From positions 3,224,001-3,288,000 of the forward strand of contig NC_064650.1 of the NCBI RefSeq assembly GCF_001723175.1: 64,000 nt of DNA, in the 5' to 3' direction. The translations under genes and the position numbers were made by a program. This DNA is from Penicillium oxalicum. Its lineage: Eukaryota; Ascomycota; Eurotiomycetes; Eurotiales; Aspergillaceae. The notes beneath the pieces are model-generated. The model made no database searches. It saw nothing but the letters and a program-made list of their open reading frames with translations, and was not told where the DNA came from. Positions within the stretch are counted from its first letter, which is position 1; each line of letters begins with the position of its first letter. Below, piece by piece: positions 63,125 to 64,000 of the stretch.

Positions 63125-64000
63125 GATGAAGAAGCCACGGCTACCTGTGGTACTCTGAGGGGTTGATTGAAATGTCAAGTGTTTCCGGGGTCGCCGTCTT
63201 CCCGAGAGTGGTCGTACGGCGCGTGAAAAACGAGGGTATGAGTTCACGGAAGGATCTGCGGCGAAAGGTTGAAATTTCCAGAGTCGAGTCTGTAGCCTAG
63301 CAAGACAACAGTCAAGAGAGAGAAGGATAAACCCACAGAAGTTGCAGTGGATGTGATGAAGGTGTTGAGGTTGCTGAGAAGTGGAGGCGAAGTGTCGGTG
63401 GTGAGATTGCGGAATTGAGACTTCCTAGTGAGCCAAGTGTTCGTCAAGTTTCCGTCAGGACGCCACCGAGCAGGAAATGCGGAGAGCGGGTGTTGGGTTG
63501 GGAAAGGGGTGGGCTAGAGTTGCAAGACACGCTGAGTGAGGAATTGACACGTCCTCAGCGATGGAGCAACTTCAAAGGGATGTTGAATGGGTGGCTGTGT
63601 GGAGAGATGAGAGGAAGGAGGAAAGAGGGATGGAGAAGAGGCAGTTGCACCGATAATAAGAATGACGGGGGCGGCAGTAGTGAGTGGAGTGGATGTGGAA
63701 AGCGCAGGGAGGGGGGGAGAATAATTGGAACAGAAAATCAAAAAAGAAATCAGAATTATTGGAGAAAAAGAAAAAGGTGAAAAATCAAAAGTAAAAAAAA
63801 GGCCGACCGAAAGAAGAAATCAAAAAATCAAAAAAAAAAATTCAACGCAAGACAGGGACGAAATTAACCCATCCGAAAGGGGAGTCTCACGAAGAACCCA
63901 TCGCAATCGTCTAGGTACCCGATCGCACAATACCGCAATACAAGGAGAAAAGCCGGGCCTCCGTCCAGCTGTGCAGTGGAATAGCCCTGAGAAATGCCTA
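63125..64000. promoter_or_regulatory. 5' flank of AreA-domain gene, to window end
   Basis: About 875 bp with long A/G-rich stretches on the plus strand (63590-63840), that is, T/C-rich in gene sense, typical of fungal promoters and leaders. No convincing coding frame is visible. Confidence 0.45.

Overview
The window is nuclear DNA of a filamentous ascomycete, most likely an Aspergillus/Penicillium-like member of the Eurotiales (inference). The genes carry many short spliceosomal introns of about 50-130 nt with GTAAGT/GTATGT-type donors. They encode fungal families (Zn2Cys6 regulators, a PDR-type ABCG transporter, a PIR-like GPI cell-wall protein, a NimX-type CDK, an AreA-domain/DUF3295 protein). 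There is no prokaryotic operon structure. Exon boundaries were deduced by hand from splice signals, reading phase and protein continuity, and are not transcript-confirmed.

Left third (1-32.7 kb), mixed housekeeping and accessory genes: the 3' part of a fungal transcription factor (+); an alpha/beta-hydrolase-like protein with an altered nucleophile elbow (-); a calpain-type protease (-); the mitotic CDK nimX (-), divergent from an AlkB/ALKBH1-like dioxygenase (+); an acetamidase-type amidase (+); a conserved zinc-finger protein (-); a 16-exon PDR transporter (-); a PIR-like GPI-anchored wall protein (-); an N-terminal-nucleophile asparaginase (-); and the mitochondrial import channel subunit tim17 (-).

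Middle (33.4-45.6 kb), the phenylalanine/tyrosine degradation (homogentisate) cluster: hmgR (-), maiA (+), fahA (-), hmgA (+), hmgX (-), hppD (+). It supplies hydroxyphenylpyruvate -> homogentisate (HppD), -> maleylacetoacetate (HmgA), -> fumarylacetoacetate (MaiA), -> fumarate + acetoacetate (FahA), with a Zn2Cys6 regulator and the TPR accessory protein HmgX. fahA/hmgA and hmgX/hppD are divergent pairs. Both shared promoters carry nearly the same 17-bp element at almost identical distances from both start codons, and a variant lies at the same distance and orientation upstream of maiA. This is the strongest unlisted signal in the window and a candidate HmgR operator. fahA as given has an apparent one-base deletion that breaks the frame.

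Right third (46-64 kb): a CCCH + CHY zinc-finger protein (-), then about 11.5 kb with no recognisable gene but several long G/C homopolymer runs, then a two-exon AreA-domain/DUF3295 (Mks1-like) regulator (-) whose 5' flank reaches the window edge.
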